Positions 45,403 through 54,487 of a DNA stretch of 64,000 nt are shown in pieces (within the stretch, counting starts at the first letter, position 1; every line of letters begins with the position of its first letter). The notes beneath the pieces are model-generated. The model was not told the DNA's origin. It did no database searches and saw only the letters and a program-made list of their open reading frames with translations. This DNA comes from Thermohalobaculum sp963822985 (GTDB lineage Bacteria; Pseudomonadota; Alphaproteobacteria; Rhodobacterales; Rhodobacteraceae), in the NCBI GenBank assembly GCA_963822985.1, contig CAWGJU010000015.1:186001-250000 (forward strand), read 5' to 3'. A program made the translations under genes and the position numbers.

Positions 45403-46419
45403 ATGAGTTCTTTCGCAAAGCTGCTGACCGGCGCGGTGGTCGCGGCGCTGGCCATCTCGGGCGCGGCGCGGGCCGAGCCCGAGCAGAAGGACGTCACGCT
45501 CGGCGTCGGCGGCAAGCCGGCGCTCTACTACCTGCCGCTGACCGTGACCGAGAAGAAGGGCTTCTTCGAGGAGGAGGGGCTGAACGTCACCATCCAGGAT
45601 TTCCAGGGCGGCTCGAAAAGCCTGCAGGCGCTGATGGGCGGCTCGGTCGACGTCGTCACCGGCGCCTACGAGCACACCATCCGCATGCAGGCCAAGGGCC
45701 AGCCGCTGGTCTCGGTGATCGAGCTCGGTCGGTTCCCCGGCATTGTGCTGGCGGTGCGCGAGGATCTGGCCGACAAGGTGAACTCGGTGAAGGATCTCAA
45801 GGGCATGAAAATCGGCGTGACGGCGCCGGGCTCGTCGACCAACAACATCGTCAACTTCGCGCTCAACAAGGCGGGTCTCGATCCGCGCGATGTCGCAATC
45901 ATCGGCGTCGGCGCCGGCTCGACGGCGGTGGCCGCGATGGTGAATGGCGAGATCGACGCCATCTCTAACATCGACCCGGCGATCTCGATGATCGACAAGA
46001 AGGTCGGGCTGAAGCCGATCGTCGACACCCGCACCGAGAAGGACACGATCGAGCTGCTGGGCGCGCCGTCGCCGGCGGCCGTGCTCTACATGAAGCCCGC
46101 CTTCGCCGATGAGAACCCCGAGACGGTGCAGGCGCTGGTCAACGCGCTCTACAAGGGCCTGAAGTGGCTGGAGACCGCCACGCCCGAGGAGGTCGCGGCC
46201 ATCATGCCCGAGGAGTACTATCTGGGCGACGAGGAGATGTACACGAACGCCGTGGCCAGCTCGCTGCCGACCTATTCGCGCACCGGCAAGATCACCGAGG
46301 AGGGCATGAAGGGCGCGACCGCGCTGCTCTCGTTCGACCCCGAGCTCGACCTCGACAAGGTGGACCTGTCCAAGACCTTCGACAGCCGGTTCGTCGACAA
46401 GGCCGCCGCGACGAATTGA
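45403..46419 (+). CDS. ABC transporter substrate-binding protein (NMT1/THI5-like)
   Basis: 338 residues, intact. Signal peptide FAKLLTGAVVAALAISGAAR with cleavage near ARA-EP. ALYYLPLTVTEKKGFFEEEG, FQGGSKSLQALMGGSVDVVT and KIGVTAPGSSTNNIVNFALN are typical of NMT1/SsuA-type binding proteins. GGAGGAG sits 8 bases before ATG 45403. Third transport gene of the operon. Ligand cannot be read off; candidates are small organic acids, sulfonates or pyrimidine precursors. Confidence 0.9.
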   Translation: MSSFAKLLTGAVVAALAISGAARAEPEQKDVTLGVGGKPALYYLPLTVTEKKGFFEEEGLNVTIQDFQGGSKSLQALMGGSVDVVTGAYEHTIRMQAKGQPLVSVIELGRFPGIVLAVREDLADKVNSVKDLKGMKIGVTAPGSSTNNIVNFALNKAGLDPRDVAIIGVGAGSTAVAAMVNGEIDAISNIDPAISMIDKKVGLKPIVDTRTEKDTIELLGAPSPAAVLYMKPAFADENPETVQALVNALYKGLKWLETATPEEVAAIMPEEYYLGDEEMYTNAVASSLPTYSRTGKITEEGMKGATALLSFDPELDLDKVDLSKTFDSRFVDKAAATN

Positions 46420-46435
46420 GGACGCCGAGAGAAAC

Positions 46436-46466
46436 TGCCCCGGCCCGGTTAGGCTCGACCGGGGCA
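46436..46466 (+). terminator. Hairpin after the ABC importer operon
   Basis: TGCCCCGG, 15-base loop, CCGGGGCA, 17 bases after the binding-protein stop. Followed by TCTTCG rather than a T-run. Confidence 0.45.
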
Positions 46467-46601
46467 TCTTCGACGAGGGCGGATCGCCCGGTCAGGCCGG
46501 GCGGTGACGATGCCGCAGGTCCGACCGGCCGATGGCGAGAAACCGCCTCGGCCCGGCAAGCGTAGTACTTCGGCTATCACCGGCACCAAGAGGCCCGACC
46601 C

Positions 46602-47405
46602 ATGCCGATCTCGCTCGGGACCAAGACCGCGATCATCACCAGCGCGGCGCAGGATGTGGGGCTCGCCATGGCCCGGCGCTTCCTCGAGGCGGGCGCCCGC
46701 GTCATGCTGGCCGATGCCGACGAGAAGGCGCTGGACGGCGCGCTGGAGGAGCTCGCCGCCGAGGAGGACCGGCTCGCCCGCTTCCCCTATGTGGCGCAGG
46801 ACCGGCTCTCGATCGCGAACCTGATCGCCGCGACCATCGACCGGTTCGACCGGATCGACATCCTCGTGAACGGCGCGCAGACGATCATGGCGCCCGGCGC
46901 GTTCCTCGATCTCGACACCGGGAGCTTCGATGCGGCCTTCGGCGACAATGTCAGGGCCGTGTTCCAGCTGAGCCAGGCCGTCGCCAAGCGGATGATCCAG
47001 CAGGAGAACCCCGACCAGCGCGCGACGTGCGTGATCGTCAACGTCTCGTCCATCGCCTCGATCCGGACGGTGCCCGAGCTTCTGACGCTCTCCGTCTCGT
47101 CGGCCGCGCTCGACCAGCTGACCCGGTCAATGGCCGCGAGCCTCGCCTCCCACGGCATACGCGTGAACGCGATTGCGCTGGGCGGCGTAATGAGCGACCG
47201 GCTGCGCACCGCCTTTCGCGAGGACGAGGCGCTGCGCGACGACATGATCCGGGTGACGCCGCTCGGCCGGCTGGCCGATCTCGACGAGGCGGCCGATGCG
47301 GCGCTGTTCGTCGCCTCGGAGCATGCCAGCTACATCACGGGCCAGGTGATCACGGTGGATGGCGGCCGGACGCTGCTCGACCCGCTCGGCTCACCGGTCC
47401 GCTAG
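46602..47405 (+). CDS. SDR-fold protein lacking the catalytic Tyr/Lys
   Basis: 267 residues with the Rossmann SDR layout: TAIITSAAQDVGLAMARRFL, IDILVNGAQTIMAPGAFLD, VNVSSIASIRTVPELLTLSV, and C-terminal FVASEHASYITGQVITVDGG. Two departures stand out. The cofactor loop TGxxxGIG reads TSAAQDVG. The active-site YxxxK, expected in the position of LSVSSAALDQLTRSMA, has Leu for Tyr and Ser for Lys. The structural core looks intact, so this may be a non-catalytic or altered SDR. It starts about 180 bases after the importer operon. Ends with TAG. Confidence 0.8.
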   Translation: MPISLGTKTAIITSAAQDVGLAMARRFLEAGARVMLADADEKALDGALEELAAEEDRLARFPYVAQDRLSIANLIAATIDRFDRIDILVNGAQTIMAPGAFLDLDTGSFDAAFGDNVRAVFQLSQAVAKRMIQQENPDQRATCVIVNVSSIASIRTVPELLTLSVSSAALDQLTRSMAASLASHGIRVNAIALGGVMSDRLRTAFREDEALRDDMIRVTPLGRLADLDEAADAALFVASEHASYITGQVITVDGGRTLLDPLGSPVR

Positions 47406-47474
47406 AGCGCCTACGGCCGACCCGTCCGGACCGGGTCTTTCCCACGAGGCGGGAACCCGCCTGGGCAAAGCTGA

Positions 47475-47492
47475 TCCCCGCTTCCGCGGGGA
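47475..47492. repeat. Short dyad TCCCCGC-TTCC-GCGGGGA
   Basis: Perfect 7-bp stem in ATCCCCGCTTCCGCGGGGAT, between convergent SDR and sppA genes. Similar CCCCGC..GCGGGG elements are dispersed repeats in many alphaproteobacterial genomes; it could also be a terminator. Confidence 0.45.
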
Positions 47493-47517
47493 TGACGTGG
47501 TGCATCGCTGGAGACGG

Positions 47518-48381
47518 TCAGACGCCGAAACGGGCAAAGAGGGCGCGCGCCGCGATCTCGTCGGCCACGGCATCGGCTCCCGGCAGACCCAGCCGGTCGG
47601 CCAACCGCCGCTTGCGCGTATAGACGCGGAAGCGCGTCTTGTCGCCGAAGCGGGCGCGCATTGTGGGCGCCAGATGCCCGATGCCGTCGATCAACCCAAG
47701 CCCGAGCGCTTCCTCGCCGACCCAGAACTCGCCGTTGAAGAGGTCGCGATCCCCGGCGAGCCGGCTGCCGCGGCGTTCCTTCACCCAATCGATGAACTGT
47801 TGGTGGATGCGGTCCTGCAGCCGGCGCAGCCGGGTGACGTCCTGTTCCTGCTCGGGCCGGAACGGGTCCCAGAACGACTTCATCTCGCCGGCGGTGTGGA
47901 CGCGCCGCTCGACGCCCAGCCGGTGCAGCGCGTCCTGCAGCCCAAAGCTCGCCGCGATGACGCCGATCGAGCCGACGATGGAGCTGGCGTCCGCATAGAT
48001 CTCGTCGGCCGCGCAGGCGAGCCAATAGCCGCCGGACGCCGCGAGGTCGGCGCAGAAGGCGACGACGGGGACCTTCTTCTCGGCCGAGAGCCGGCGGATG
48101 CGCCCGGCGATCATCGCGCTTTGCGTCGCCGAGCCGCCGGGGCAGTTGATCGCCAGCGCCACGGCCTTGACGCCACGGGCCGAAAAGGCACGCTCGATGA
48201 CGGACGCCATCTGCTCGTCGTCGAAGGCGCGGCCGATCCGGCCGCCCGACATGATGGCACCGTGCAGGGGCACGACGGTGACCAGCGGCGTGCGTGGCCG
48301 AAACAGGCGCTTCAGACCTCCGAGAAAGCCGGGCGGGCGATCGGGGCGCTCCTCACGGCGCTCGACAGGCTCAGTCCTCAT
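47518..48381 (-). CDS. S49 family serine peptidase (SppA/SohB-like)
   Basis: 287 residues. Catalytic Ser in CADLAASGGYWLACAADEIY and the general-base Lys in AGEMKSFWDPFRPEQEQDV, the Ser/Lys dyad of family S49; also VALAINCPGGSATQSAM and SSIVGSIGVIAASFG. No obvious N-terminal membrane helix, so a cytoplasmic or peripherally bound signal-peptide peptidase. Its start overlaps the 3' end of trcR by 11 bases. Confidence 0.88.
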   Translation of the reverse strand: MRTEPVERREERPDRPPGFLGGLKRLFRPRTPLVTVVPLHGAIMSGGRIGRAFDDEQMASVIERAFSARGVKAVALAINCPGGSATQSAMIAGRIRRLSAEKKVPVVAFCADLAASGGYWLACAADEIYADASSIVGSIGVIAASFGLQDALHRLGVERRVHTAGEMKSFWDPFRPEQEQDVTRLRRLQDRIHQQFIDWVKERRGSRLAGDRDLFNGEFWVGEEALGLGLIDGIGHLAPTMRARFGDKTRFRVYTRKRRLADRLGLPGADAVADEIAARALFARFGV

Positions 48382-49138
48382 CCGCGCCCTTCTTCGACTT
48401 GGGCAGGTTGAAGATCAAGTCTGGATCGATCGGCCGCTTGTCGTCCTCGTCCTCGTCGCGCCCGCGAGGGTCGTCGAGGCTGAAGCTCTCGAAGCCCTCG
48501 ACATGGCTCGGCAGCGGCTGCGCCGAGGCGCGGGCGGGCTCGCCCAGGCTCTTCTGCACGGGCATCAGGCTGATGCGCTCCTCGGCGGTCGGCACGGCCT
48601 CCTGCTTCTGGGCCTTCTTCTCGGCGGCGACGCGGACCGCGTCGTCGAGCGCGATCTGCGTGCAGAGCCCCAGCGCGACGGGGTCGACCGGCTGGATGTT
48701 GCTGCTGTTCCAGTGCGTGCGGTTGCGGATCGCCTGGATCGTCGGCTTGGTGGTGCCGATCAGCTTGGAGATCTGGCTGTCCTCCATCTCCGGATGATAG
48801 CGCACCAGCCAGGCGATGGCGGCCGGCCTGTCCTGGCGCTTGGAGACGGGCGTGTAGCGCGGTCCCTTGCGCTTTGGCTCGGGCGCGAGCTGGCGCGCCT
48901 TCAGCTTCAGCCGGGCGGCCGGGTCGGCCTCGGCGCGCTTGATCTCGTCGGCGGTCAGCTGGTTGTTGACGATCGGGTCGAAGCCCTTGATCCCCTGCGC
49001 CACCTCGCCGTCGGCGATGCCGGCGACCTCGAGCTCGTGCATGCCGACGAAGTCCGCGATCTGCCGGAAGGTGAGGGTGGTGTTGTCGACCAGCCAGACG
49101 GCGGTCGCCTTGGGCATCAGCGGCAGTTTCTCGGCCAT
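48371..49138 (-). CDS. trcR: Cell-cycle transcriptional regulator TrcR (DUF1013)
   Basis: 255 residues, intact. MAEKLPLMPKATAVWLVDNT, FRQIADFVGMHELEVAGIAD, AIAWLVRYHPEMEDSQISKL and IGTTKPTIQAIRNRTHWNSS show the two helix-turn-helix-like regions of DUF1013. The family is restricted to alphaproteobacteria and linked to cell-cycle control. C-terminal third is acidic and low-complexity. AAAGGAGCGATC precedes ATG 49138. Coupled to the sppA-like gene downstream. Confidence 0.88.
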   Translation of the reverse strand: MAEKLPLMPKATAVWLVDNTTLTFRQIADFVGMHELEVAGIADGEVAQGIKGFDPIVNNQLTADEIKRAEADPAARLKLKARQLAPEPKRKGPRYTPVSKRQDRPAAIAWLVRYHPEMEDSQISKLIGTTKPTIQAIRNRTHWNSSNIQPVDPVALGLCTQIALDDAVRVAAEKKAQKQEAVPTAEERISLMPVQKSLGEPARASAQPLPSHVEGFESFSLDDPRGRDEDEDDKRPIDPDLIFNLPKSKKGADED

Positions 49139-49338
49139 GATCGCTCCTTTCGCGCAATAGCTTTCCCAGGGTCCGAAGACCGGGGCGCGGCGCGCATCCT
49201 CACGGTTTCGATGGGAAGTTAGCCGGCTATATAGAGACGCCGCGGCGCGAATGAAAGCGGCAAGTTGACGTGGCGGCCGCGCCGCTGAGCGCGTCCGCAA
49301 CGCCGGCTCTGCGTCCGTCAGGAAGAGCCGCGCGGGGG

Positions 49339-51372
49339 TCAGAAGTCCTTGGCGTACCGCAGGCCGTCATAGATGGCGGCGTGGATGTTGCGGCTGGCGA
49401 CCGCGTCGCCGATGCGGAAGAGGCGGAAGGCGCCGTCAGGGTTCGTCCCGACCGCCTGTGGGCGGCCGGCAACGAGGGCGCGCTGGTCGACCTCGCCCAG
49501 ATTGCGCGAGAGCGGGCGCAGGGCGAAGTAGAGCTCGTCCGCCGGCACGGTGCCGTGCTCCACGACGACCTGGTCGACCTCGCGCTCCTGCGCGCCGCCG
49601 CCATAGTCGGACCCGAGCGTGGCGATCAGTCGGTTGCCGCGCCGGGCGATGCCGATGAGCCGGGTGTTGATCGTCACGCGCGCGCCCCGGGCCGCGAAGG
49701 CGCGGGCGTAAGGGACGTGGTTCAGGCCGCTGACATCGGGGGCGAGCGTGCGTTCGGGCGTGACGAGTTCGACCTGGCTGCCGGCCTCGGCGAGGTATTC
49801 GGCCGCCTGCAGCGCGTTCTCCTGCCCGTGGTCGTCGAAGACCAGCACCTCGCCGCCGGGCTTGGTGTCGCCGGTCAGCACGTCCCAGGTCGAGGTCGCG
49901 AGCTCGGCGCCGGGGCAGATTTCGGTGTCCGGCAGACCGCCGGTGGCAACAACCACGATGTCCGGCGCTTGGGCCAGCACGTCGTCGGGGTCGGCGAGGC
50001 TGTTCAGCCGCAACTCGACGCCCAGGCGCTGCAGCTCGGCGACGCGCCAGTCGACGATGCCGATCATCTCGGCGCGCCGGCGCGAGCGGGCGATCAGGCG
50101 GACCTGCCCGCCGGGGCGGTCCTGCGCCTCGACGACCGTGACGTGGTGGCCGCGTTCGGCCGAGACCCGCGCCGCCTCGAGCCCGCCAGGGCCGGCGCCG
50201 ACGATGACGACGCGCCGCCGCGCCTCGGCGCGCGGAATCGCGTGCGGCATGGTCGCCTCGCGGCTGGTCGCGGCATTGTGGATGCAGAGCGCCTCGTGCC
50301 CCTCGTAGATGCGGCCGAGGCAGTAGGTCGCGCCGACGCAGGGGCGGATGCGGTCCTCGCGGCCCGACGCGATCTTGGCCGCGATGTGCGGGTCGGCGAT
50401 GTGGGCGCGCGTCATGCCAACCATGTCGAGCTTGCCGGCGGCGATGGCGTGCCGGGCGGTGGCGACGTCGTTGATGCGCGCGGCGTGAAAGACGGGGAAC
50501 CTGGTCTCGGCCCGCACCTCGCCGGCGAAGTCGAGATGCGGGCTGGCGCGCATCCCCTGCAGCGGGATGACATCGGCCAAATGGTTGTCGCTGTCGACCA
50601 TGCCGCGAATAATGTTGAGGAAGTCGACATGGCCGGTCGCGACCATGCGCCGCGCGATCTCGATGCCTTCCTCGCGCGTGATGCCGCCGGGCCTGTCCTC
50701 GTCGGCGACCATGCGCAGGCCGACGATGAAGTCCGGACCGGTGCGGTCGCGGATTGCGGCCAGCACCTCGCGCGTGAAGCGCAGGCGGTTCTCCAGGCTG
50801 CCGCCATAGCCATCCTCGCGCCGATTGGTCAGCGGCGACCAGAAGCCGTCGAGCAGATGGCCGTAGCACTCGATCTCGACGCCATCGAGGCCGGCCGCAG
50901 CCATGCGCTCGGCGGCGTCGGCATAGCGGCCGGTGATGCGGGCGATGTCCCAGTCCTCGGCCTCCTTGGGGAAGGCGCGGTGGGCGGGCTCGCGCACCCG
51001 GCTTGCCGCGACGACGGGCAGCCAGTCGGAGTGGTTCCACATCGTACGCCGGCCGAGATGGGTCAGCTGGATCATCACGGCGCAGTCGTGCGCGTGGCAG
51101 TCGTCGGCCAGGCGGCGCAGCCAGGGGACGATCTCGTCGCGATAGGCGTGGAGGTTGCCGAAGGCGGCGGGGCTGTCCTCGGCGACGATGGCCGAGCCCG
51201 CCGTCATGGTCATGGCGATGCCGCCCTTGGCCTTCTCGACATGGTAGAGGCGGTAGCGGTCGGTCGGCAGGCCGTCCTCGGCATAGTTCGGCTCGTGCGC
51301 CGTCGACATGATGCGGTTCTTCAGCCGCAGATGGCGCAGCTGGTAGGGCCGGAGCAGCGGGTCGTTCGACAT
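49339..51372 (-). CDS. NADH:flavin oxidoreductase, DgcA/2,4-dienoyl-CoA reductase type
   Basis: 677 residues, intact. N-terminal Old-Yellow-Enzyme barrel (LKNRIMSTAHEPNYAEDGLP, GLDGVEIECYGHLLDGFWSP), a cluster-binding segment RPCVGATYCLGRIYEGHEAL followed by a further Cys, then an FAD/NAD domain with VVIVGAGPGGLEAARVSAER. The RPCVGxxYCxxRIYxGxEALC form is that of the N-methyl amino acid demethylases (DgcA-like) rather than classic dienoyl-CoA reductases. Neighbours (threonine dehydratase, HAD dehalogenase) suggest an amino-acid or betaine degradation operon. Substrate is inference. Confidence 0.82.
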   Translation of the reverse strand: MSNDPLLRPYQLRHLRLKNRIMSTAHEPNYAEDGLPTDRYRLYHVEKAKGGIAMTMTAGSAIVAEDSPAAFGNLHAYRDEIVPWLRRLADDCHAHDCAVMIQLTHLGRRTMWNHSDWLPVVAASRVREPAHRAFPKEAEDWDIARITGRYADAAERMAAAGLDGVEIECYGHLLDGFWSPLTNRREDGYGGSLENRLRFTREVLAAIRDRTGPDFIVGLRMVADEDRPGGITREEGIEIARRMVATGHVDFLNIIRGMVDSDNHLADVIPLQGMRASPHLDFAGEVRAETRFPVFHAARINDVATARHAIAAGKLDMVGMTRAHIADPHIAAKIASGREDRIRPCVGATYCLGRIYEGHEALCIHNAATSREATMPHAIPRAEARRRVVIVGAGPGGLEAARVSAERGHHVTVVEAQDRPGGQVRLIARSRRRAEMIGIVDWRVAELQRLGVELRLNSLADPDDVLAQAPDIVVVATGGLPDTEICPGAELATSTWDVLTGDTKPGGEVLVFDDHGQENALQAAEYLAEAGSQVELVTPERTLAPDVSGLNHVPYARAFAARGARVTINTRLIGIARRGNRLIATLGSDYGGGAQEREVDQVVVEHGTVPADELYFALRPLSRNLGEVDQRALVAGRPQAVGTNPDGAFRLFRIGDAVASRNIHAAIYDGLRYAKDF

Positions 51373-51379
51373 CGGCGCC

Positions 51380-52384
51380 TCAGATCGCGGCGGCGGGCGC
51401 GTCGAGCGTCGCCAGCGCGCGGGCGAACATCGCCGGGTCGGTGTTGCCTCCCGAGACGGTGCAGATGACGGCGTCGCCATCGATCTCGCTTCCGCGGAAG
51501 AGGGCGGCCGCCAGCCCGACGGCGCCGCCGGGCTCGGCGACGATCTTCAGGCGCAGGAAGGCCGTCGCCATGGCGCGAAGCGCCTCGTCGTCCGAGACGG
51601 CGAGGCCGGGGCCGGCGAGGCGCTGCATGATCGGGAAAGTCAACTCGCCGGGGCTGGGCGTGACGATGGCGTCGCAGATCGAGCGGCTGGGGCCTTCGTT
51701 GGCGATGCGGCGGCCGGCGGCGAGCGAGCGGCGGACGTCGTCGGAGACCTCCGGCTCCACTGGGCGGACGCGCAAGGATGGCGCCTCGGCCTCGAGCGCC
51801 AGCGCGATGCCGGAGGTGAGGCCGCCCCCACCGCAGCAGACCAGCACCTCGGCGCGCTCGACGCCCGCCGCGCGGGCCTGGGCGGCGATCTCGAGGCCGC
51901 AGGTGCCCTGGCCGGCGATCACCATCGGCTCGTCATAGGGCTTGATCAGCGTCAGGCCGCGGTCGGCGGCCAGCCGGGCGCCGATCGCCTCGCGGTTCTC
52001 GCCGCCGGGCCGGTCGTAGAGCACGACCTCGGCCCCGTGCGCGCGGGTGTTCGCGATCTTCAGCGCCGGCGCGTCGTTCGGCATCAGGATGACGCAGGGC
52101 ACGCCCATCAGCTCGGCGGCGTGGGCGACACCCTGAGCGTGGTTGCCGGAGGAATAGGCGATGACGCCGCGCCGGCGCACCTGCTCGGGCAGGGCCGAGA
52201 CGGCCGACCAGCCGCCGCGGAACTTGAAGCTGCCGGTCTTCTGCAGGCATTCGGCCTTGACCAGCACCCGGCGCCCGGCGGCGCGGTTGAGGAGCGGGCT
52301 TTCCAGAAGCGGGGTCACGACGGCGCGGCCTGCCATGCGCTCGCGCGCCGCGCGGATGTCGGCGATGGTGACGGCCTCGGTCAT
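51380..52384 (-). CDS. Threonine/serine dehydratase (PLP)
   Basis: 334 residues, intact. PLP Lys in QKTGSFKFRGGWSAVSAL, substrate loop IAYSSGNHAQGVAHAAELMG, phosphate-binding glycine loop VLVCCGGGGLTSGIALALE. Fold type II enzyme deaminating threonine or serine to 2-oxobutyrate or pyruvate; it lacks the C-terminal ACT domain of biosynthetic IlvA, so it is likely catabolic. Starts in ATGA overlap with the dehalogenase gene and ends 7 bases before the flavoenzyme. Confidence 0.88.
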   Translation of the reverse strand: MTEAVTIADIRAARERMAGRAVVTPLLESPLLNRAAGRRVLVKAECLQKTGSFKFRGGWSAVSALPEQVRRRGVIAYSSGNHAQGVAHAAELMGVPCVILMPNDAPALKIANTRAHGAEVVLYDRPGGENREAIGARLAADRGLTLIKPYDEPMVIAGQGTCGLEIAAQARAAGVERAEVLVCCGGGGLTSGIALALEAEAPSLRVRPVEPEVSDDVRRSLAAGRRIANEGPSRSICDAIVTPSPGELTFPIMQRLAGPGLAVSDDEALRAMATAFLRLKIVAEPGGAVGLAAALFRGSEIDGDAVICTVSGGNTDPAMFARALATLDAPAAAI

Positions 52385-53067
52385 GCGGCGGCCGCCAGCT
52401 CGGGGATGCGGCGCAGGTCGCCCAGCACATGGGCCGGGCGCCAGGGCAGGCGGTCCATCGGCTCGCCCGCCCGGTTGACCCAGACCGAGGTGAAGCCAAA
52501 GCCCGCGCCGGCGCAGGCGTCCCAGCAGTTCGACGAGACGAACAGCACCTCGCGCGCCGGGCAGCCGAAGTGCTCGCCCACCAACGCGTAGACGGGCCGC
52601 GCCGGCTTGAAGACGCCGACCGACTGGACCGAGAGGCAGGCGTCGAGCGCGTCGCCGATGCCGGCGGCCCTGACGGCGCCGTCCAGCATGTCGGGGGTGC
52701 CGTTCGAGAGGATCGCCGTCGCCATGCCGGCGGTTTTCAGCGCGCGCAGCATCTCGGGAACCTCGGGATAGGCCGAGAGCCGCCAATAGAGGTCGAGCAA
52801 GCGCTGGCGCAGCCGGGGGTCGTCGAGCTCGCGCTCCTCCATCGCATAATCGAGCCCGTCCTGCGTCACCGACCAGAAATCCTGGTGCACGCCGGCGGCG
52901 GCGCGCAGCCAGGTATATTGCAGCTGCTTCAGCCGCCAGGTCCGGGCCAGCTCGACCCAGTGCTCGGCCAGGGCTTCGTTGCCGGGCTCGGCCGCCGCCT
53001 CGCGCGCCGCCGCCGCGACGTCGAAGAGCGTGCCATAGGCATCGAAGACGCAGGTCGTGATCGGCAT
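52381..53067 (-). CDS. Haloacid dehalogenase, type II
   Basis: 228 residues, intact. HAD nucleophile Asp in TCVFDAYGTLFDVAAAAREA, ILSNGTPDMLDGAVRAAGI (motif II), VGVFKPARPVYALVGEHFG (motif III Lys), VSSNCWDACAGAGFGFTSVW (motif IV). FDAYGTLF and SSNxWD are characteristic of L-2-haloacid dehalogenases. In this operon it may act on a phosphorylated or other leaving group instead. First gene of the minus-strand three-gene operon. Confidence 0.85.
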   Translation of the reverse strand: MPITTCVFDAYGTLFDVAAAAREAAAEPGNEALAEHWVELARTWRLKQLQYTWLRAAAGVHQDFWSVTQDGLDYAMEERELDDPRLRQRLLDLYWRLSAYPEVPEMLRALKTAGMATAILSNGTPDMLDGAVRAAGIGDALDACLSVQSVGVFKPARPVYALVGEHFGCPAREVLFVSSNCWDACAGAGFGFTSVWVNRAGEPMDRLPWRPAHVLGDLRRIPELAAAA

Positions 53068-53254
53068 GGACGCCCCCCGCGGGATTGCTCGGCAGAGCAT
53101 GCACGCCGAGGCGCCCCCGTTCAATCACCGGGTTGAACTGCCGTCGAGCAAGGCCCCGTTGCGCCGGCCGGGCCGCTCTGCGACAGCAGCGCGGAGATGC
53201 GGCCGCCCACCCCGTGCGTCGGGCAGCGAGCCGCACGCGCGAGGGGCGGCAAGA

Positions 53255-54454
53255 ATGGCGCTGAACGTCAGGCATCCGGTGTGGCTTCCGGCGGCACCGG
53301 CGCCCAGCATCCGCGTCTTTGCCTTCCTCTATATGCTCGAGACATTCGCCCGTGCCTCGCTGGCGACGGTGATCCCGGTGCAGGCGTTCGACCTGCTGCA
53401 GGACAAGCAGACGGTCAGCTTTCTCTACACCGGCGTGGCGATGACGGCGCTCGGCTTCAGCCTGATCATCCCGCTGCTGATCGGCCGGCTGACCCGCAAA
53501 TGGGTCTACACGCTCGGCGCGCTGCTGCTGGTCGGCGCGGCGGGGCTTTTGGCGACCTATACGGTGACGGGGCAGGTCGGGGGCATGGTGATGCGCGTCA
53601 TCGGCACCGCCTGCCTGAACGTGACGCTGAACCTCTACGTGCTCGACCATGTTCGGCGCGATGACTTCGTCCCCTACGATTCGATCCGCCTCGCCTATGC
53701 GACGGTCGGCTGGACGGTCGCGCCTTATCTCGGCGTCTGGCTCTATGCGAACCATGGCATCTGGCCGGTCTATGCGGTGAGTGCCGGGGCGGCGCTGCTG
53801 CTGCTGGCGGTCTTCTGGTATCTGCGGCTCTCGGCGACGCCGATCATTGCCAAGGGCAAGTCGCGGCCCGCGAGACCCATCGGCTATGTCGGGCGGTTCC
53901 TCGCCCAGCCCCGGCTGCGCCTCGCCTGGCTGATCGCCTTCGGCCGGTCGAGCTTCTGGTCGACCTTTTTCGTCTATGGGCCGATCCTGATGGTGGCGAC
54001 GGGGCAGGGCAAGGAGGCGGGCGGCATCCTGGTCTCGCTCGGCAATGTCATGCTGATCACCACGATCTGGTGGGGCCGGCTGTCGGCGCGCACAGGCGTG
54101 CGCTGGCTGGTGGCCTTCGCCTTCTGCGGCGCCGCGGCGATGCTGTTCATCGCCGGCTTCGTCGGCTCGTCGGCGCCCTGGGTCACGGCCGGGCTGCTGC
54201 TGGTCGCCACCGTCTTCATCGTGCCGCTCGACGCGGTCGGCGGCGTCCCCTTCTATCGCGCCGTGCACCGGGGCGAGCGGGCCGAGATGACGGCGGTCTA
54301 TCGCTCGTACATGGATTTCGGCGAACTGCTCCCGCCGCTCGCCTATGGCGTCCTGCTCGCCTTCTTCGACCTGGGCGTCGTCTTCGTGACGATGGGGGCG
54401 CTGTTGCTGGTCTGCGCCGCCTTCAGCTGGCGTTTCCTGCCGCGGCGCCTTTGA
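53255..54454 (+). CDS. MFS transporter
   Basis: 399 residues, 12 hydrophobic helices, intact. N-terminal FAFLYMLETFARASLATVIP, mid-protein GYVGRFLAQPRLRLAWLIAF, and VYRSYMDFGELLPPLAYGVL near the end. No family-specific substrate motif recognised. Divergent from the dehalogenase operon; GAGGGGCGG precedes ATG 53255. Could serve uptake or efflux for the neighbouring catabolic genes, which is inference. Confidence 0.8.
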   Translation: MALNVRHPVWLPAAPAPSIRVFAFLYMLETFARASLATVIPVQAFDLLQDKQTVSFLYTGVAMTALGFSLIIPLLIGRLTRKWVYTLGALLLVGAAGLLATYTVTGQVGGMVMRVIGTACLNVTLNLYVLDHVRRDDFVPYDSIRLAYATVGWTVAPYLGVWLYANHGIWPVYAVSAGAALLLLAVFWYLRLSATPIIAKGKSRPARPIGYVGRFLAQPRLRLAWLIAFGRSSFWSTFFVYGPILMVATGQGKEAGGILVSLGNVMLITTIWWGRLSARTGVRWLVAFAFCGAAAMLFIAGFVGSSAPWVTAGLLLVATVFIVPLDAVGGVPFYRAVHRGERAEMTAVYRSYMDFGELLPPLAYGVLLAFFDLGVVFVTMGALLLVCAAFSWRFLPRRL

Positions 54455-54460
54455 GAACGG

Positions 54461-54482
54461 GCGAGGGTGGATCCACCCTCGC
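54461..54482. terminator. 22-bp perfect palindrome between convergent genes
   Basis: GCGAGGGTGGA and its exact complement meet with no spacer. It lies 7 bases after the MFS stop and 6 bases from the stop of the opposing transglycosylase gene; a bidirectional terminator or a protein-binding dyad. Confidence 0.55.
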
Positions 54483-54487
54483 GGCGC

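Noticed and set aside
51380..54268. 962-codon minus-strand frame containing the threonine dehydratase
   Set aside because: Only the part from ATG 52384 matches a protein family; upstream is antisense to the dehalogenase region and MFS gene.
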